Below are positions 62,919 to 64,000 of a stretch of 64,000 bases of DNA, piece by piece. The stretch lies in contig JADKCY010000006.1 of NCBI GenBank assembly GCA_016718605.1, positions 62,001 through 126,000 on the forward strand, read 5' to 3'. A program made the translations under genes and the position numbers. Every line of letters starts with the position of its first letter. Position 1 is the stretch's first letter. The notes under the pieces were generated by a model. The model did no database searches and was not told where the DNA came from. It saw only the letters and a program-made list of their open reading frames with translations. This DNA is from Lysobacterales bacterium (GTDB taxonomy: Bacteria > Pseudomonadota > Gammaproteobacteria > Xanthomonadales > Xanthomonadaceae).

Positions 62919-64000
62919 ATGCAGACTATGATCTCGTTCCAACATGCTGTGGATCTGGTGATTGATGCGGCAAATCGCCGCGAGCGTGCAGTCGAAACGG
63001 TCGGATTGGCGCGCGCCAGCGGGCGAGTGCTGGCGCAGGATATTTTTTCGCCACTGCCGCTGCCGCCTTTTCGGAATTCTGCCGTCGATGGTTTCGCCAT
63101 CCGTTGGGATGACCTTGTTGATGACATGCCGACCGAGCTGCACCTTGCAGGCGAACAGTTTGCGGGAGCGAGCGGCGCATTTTCAGCGCAGCCCGGCACT
63201 TGCGTGCTGGTTACGACCGGCGCCCCGATTCCTGAGGGCTTCGATACCGTGGTCATGCGCGAGCACACCGAGCGGGACGGCGCGGGAATCCGGTTCCACC
63301 GTCGCCCAGCAAGGGTGGGCGAGTTCGTGCGTTCAGTTGGGGAAGATGCCGCGATGGGTGAGTGCTTGCTTTCTGCGGGCTCCACCCTGAATGCCGCGCG
63401 GATTGGCGTTGCTGCTGCTTGTGGCTTGGATCGCATCGCTGTGATCACGCGGCCAACGGTAGCGGTATTCACTTTGGGGGATGAGCTGCAACAGCCAGGC
63501 AACCCGCTATGCCCCGGACAAATCTACGATAGCAACCGCCCGATGTTGCAGGCGCTACTGGCTGAGTGCGGGATTGAGTCGGTTTCCTGGCCTGCTTTGC
63601 CAGATGATCCGAATCGATTGAAGGCAGCTTTGATGGATGCAGCCGAGGCGTTCGATCTCATCATTACTTGTGGTGGGGTATCTGCTGGCGACAAGGATTT
63701 CTTGCCAACGTTGCTGCGCGATGCGGGCAAGCCAATCTTCTGGAAAATACGAATGAAGCCGGGCATGCCAGTGCTGTTCGGTGAGCTGGGTCGAAGTGTT
63801 TATCTTGGTTTGCCGGGGAACCCGGTTTCCGTGCTGGCAACCTTCCGCCAGCTTGCGCGTCCGCTGCTCGACGCCATGCAATCGCGCAGTGATGTGGCGT
63901 TGCCAATGCGCGCCAAGCTACGCGCGCCTGTAAGCCGATCAGCGGGACGCCGGGAATACCGTCGCGGCACACTTGAGGTCGGCATGGATGGCCAGCTCTG
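62919..64000 (+). CDS. moeA: Molybdopterin molybdenumtransferase MoeA (partial, cut by right window edge)
   Basis: An enzyme of molybdenum cofactor synthesis that inserts molybdate into adenylylated molybdopterin. 360 codons are visible from the ATG at 62919 (GGGGAGG upstream) and the frame is still open at the edge. The family length is about 400-410, so only domain IV is missing. Motifs: PLPPFRNSAVDGFAIRW (substrate-binding Asp), TTGAPIPEGFDTVVM, IYDSNRPML, TCGGVSAGDKDFL and GLPGNPVSV. It could supply the cofactor of MsrP. It begins 204 bases after der, with nothing recognised in between. Confidence 0.93.
   Translation, partial: MQTMISFQHAVDLVIDAANRRERAVETVGLARASGRVLAQDIFSPLPLPPFRNSAVDGFAIRWDDLVDDMPTELHLAGEQFAGASGAFSAQPGTCVLVTTGAPIPEGFDTVVMREHTERDGAGIRFHRRPARVGEFVRSVGEDAAMGECLLSAGSTLNAARIGVAAACGLDRIAVITRPTVAVFTLGDELQQPGNPLCPGQIYDSNRPMLQALLAECGIESVSWPALPDDPNRLKAALMDAAEAFDLIITCGGVSAGDKDFLPTLLRDAGKPIFWKIRMKPGMPVLFGELGRSVYLGLPGNPVSVLATFRQLARPLLDAMQSRSDVALPMRAKLRAPVSRSAGRREYRRGTLEVGMDGQL

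Overview
This window looks like a chromosomal segment of a gammaproteobacterium, most likely of the Lysobacterales (Xanthomonadales). The inference rests on gene order (pyrG-kdsA-eno-ftsB-ispD; map-glnD-dapD-arsC/yffB-dapE; serC-pheA-aroA-cmk-rpsA-ihfB-lapB; ndk-rlmN-pilF-rodZ...yfgM-bamB-der), on type IV pilus and PsrA-type fatty-acid regulators, and on a moderately high G+C content. Almost all of it is intact housekeeping sequence. I see no phage, insertion sequence, CRISPR array or integron.

Layout. At 0-5.2 kb, the start of a response-regulator gene (cut by the left edge) faces away from the pyrG-kdsA-eno-ftsB-ispD run. At 5.5-12.6 kb, on the minus strand, lie a PilH-like receiver protein, an AcuI/YhdH oxidoreductase and sucA-sucB-lpdA (2-oxoglutarate dehydrogenase). 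At 12.8-16.5 kb is a leucine/acyl-CoA catabolic unit (thiolase-liuB-liuC). At 16.7-19.6 kb is a min division-site operon flanked by a GNAT gene and an HEXXH protein gene. At 20.1-22.3 kb is rpsB-tsf with a clear terminator and a candidate promoter with a long leader. At 22.4-28.3 kb is map-glnD-dapD-yffB-dapE, converging on fadD. At 30.1-37.4 kb are tRNA-Ser, the 4.5S SRP RNA, a membrane Ser/Thr kinase, tRNA-Leu, a class III cyclase fused to an FHA domain, an orphan polyamine-type binding lipoprotein overlapping a cation efflux gene, and a membrane protein with FHA-like folds. This is the least ordinary part of the window. At 37.5-39.1 kb is msrPQ, on the minus strand. At 39.3-51.0 kb are serC-pheA-aroA-cmk-rpsA-ihfB-lapB, then two O-antigen-type genes (WbpL-like and WbpM-like) and galU. 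At 51.2-55.5 kb, on the minus strand, is a beta-oxidation operon psrA-fadN-fadA with a PsrA-type operator. At 55.7-64.0 kb are ndk-rlmN-pilF-rodZ, yfgM-bamB, der and a moeA gene cut by the right edge.

How the genes work together. Many neighbours overlap by 1-26 bases (pyrG/kdsA, ftsB/ispD, map/glnD/dapD/yffB, pheA/aroA, lapB/wbpL/wbpM, rlmN/pilF/rodZ, yfgM/bamB, minE and the HEXXH gene), which points to translational coupling. Three usual neighbours are missing: ispF after ispD, pyrH after tsf, and ispG-hisS between rodZ and yfgM. This suggests local rearrangement relative to related genomes. The best candidate for something not yet described is the kinase/FHA-cyclase/FHA-membrane protein block, a possible phosphothreonine-to-cAMP signalling route. 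That is inference from domain content only.
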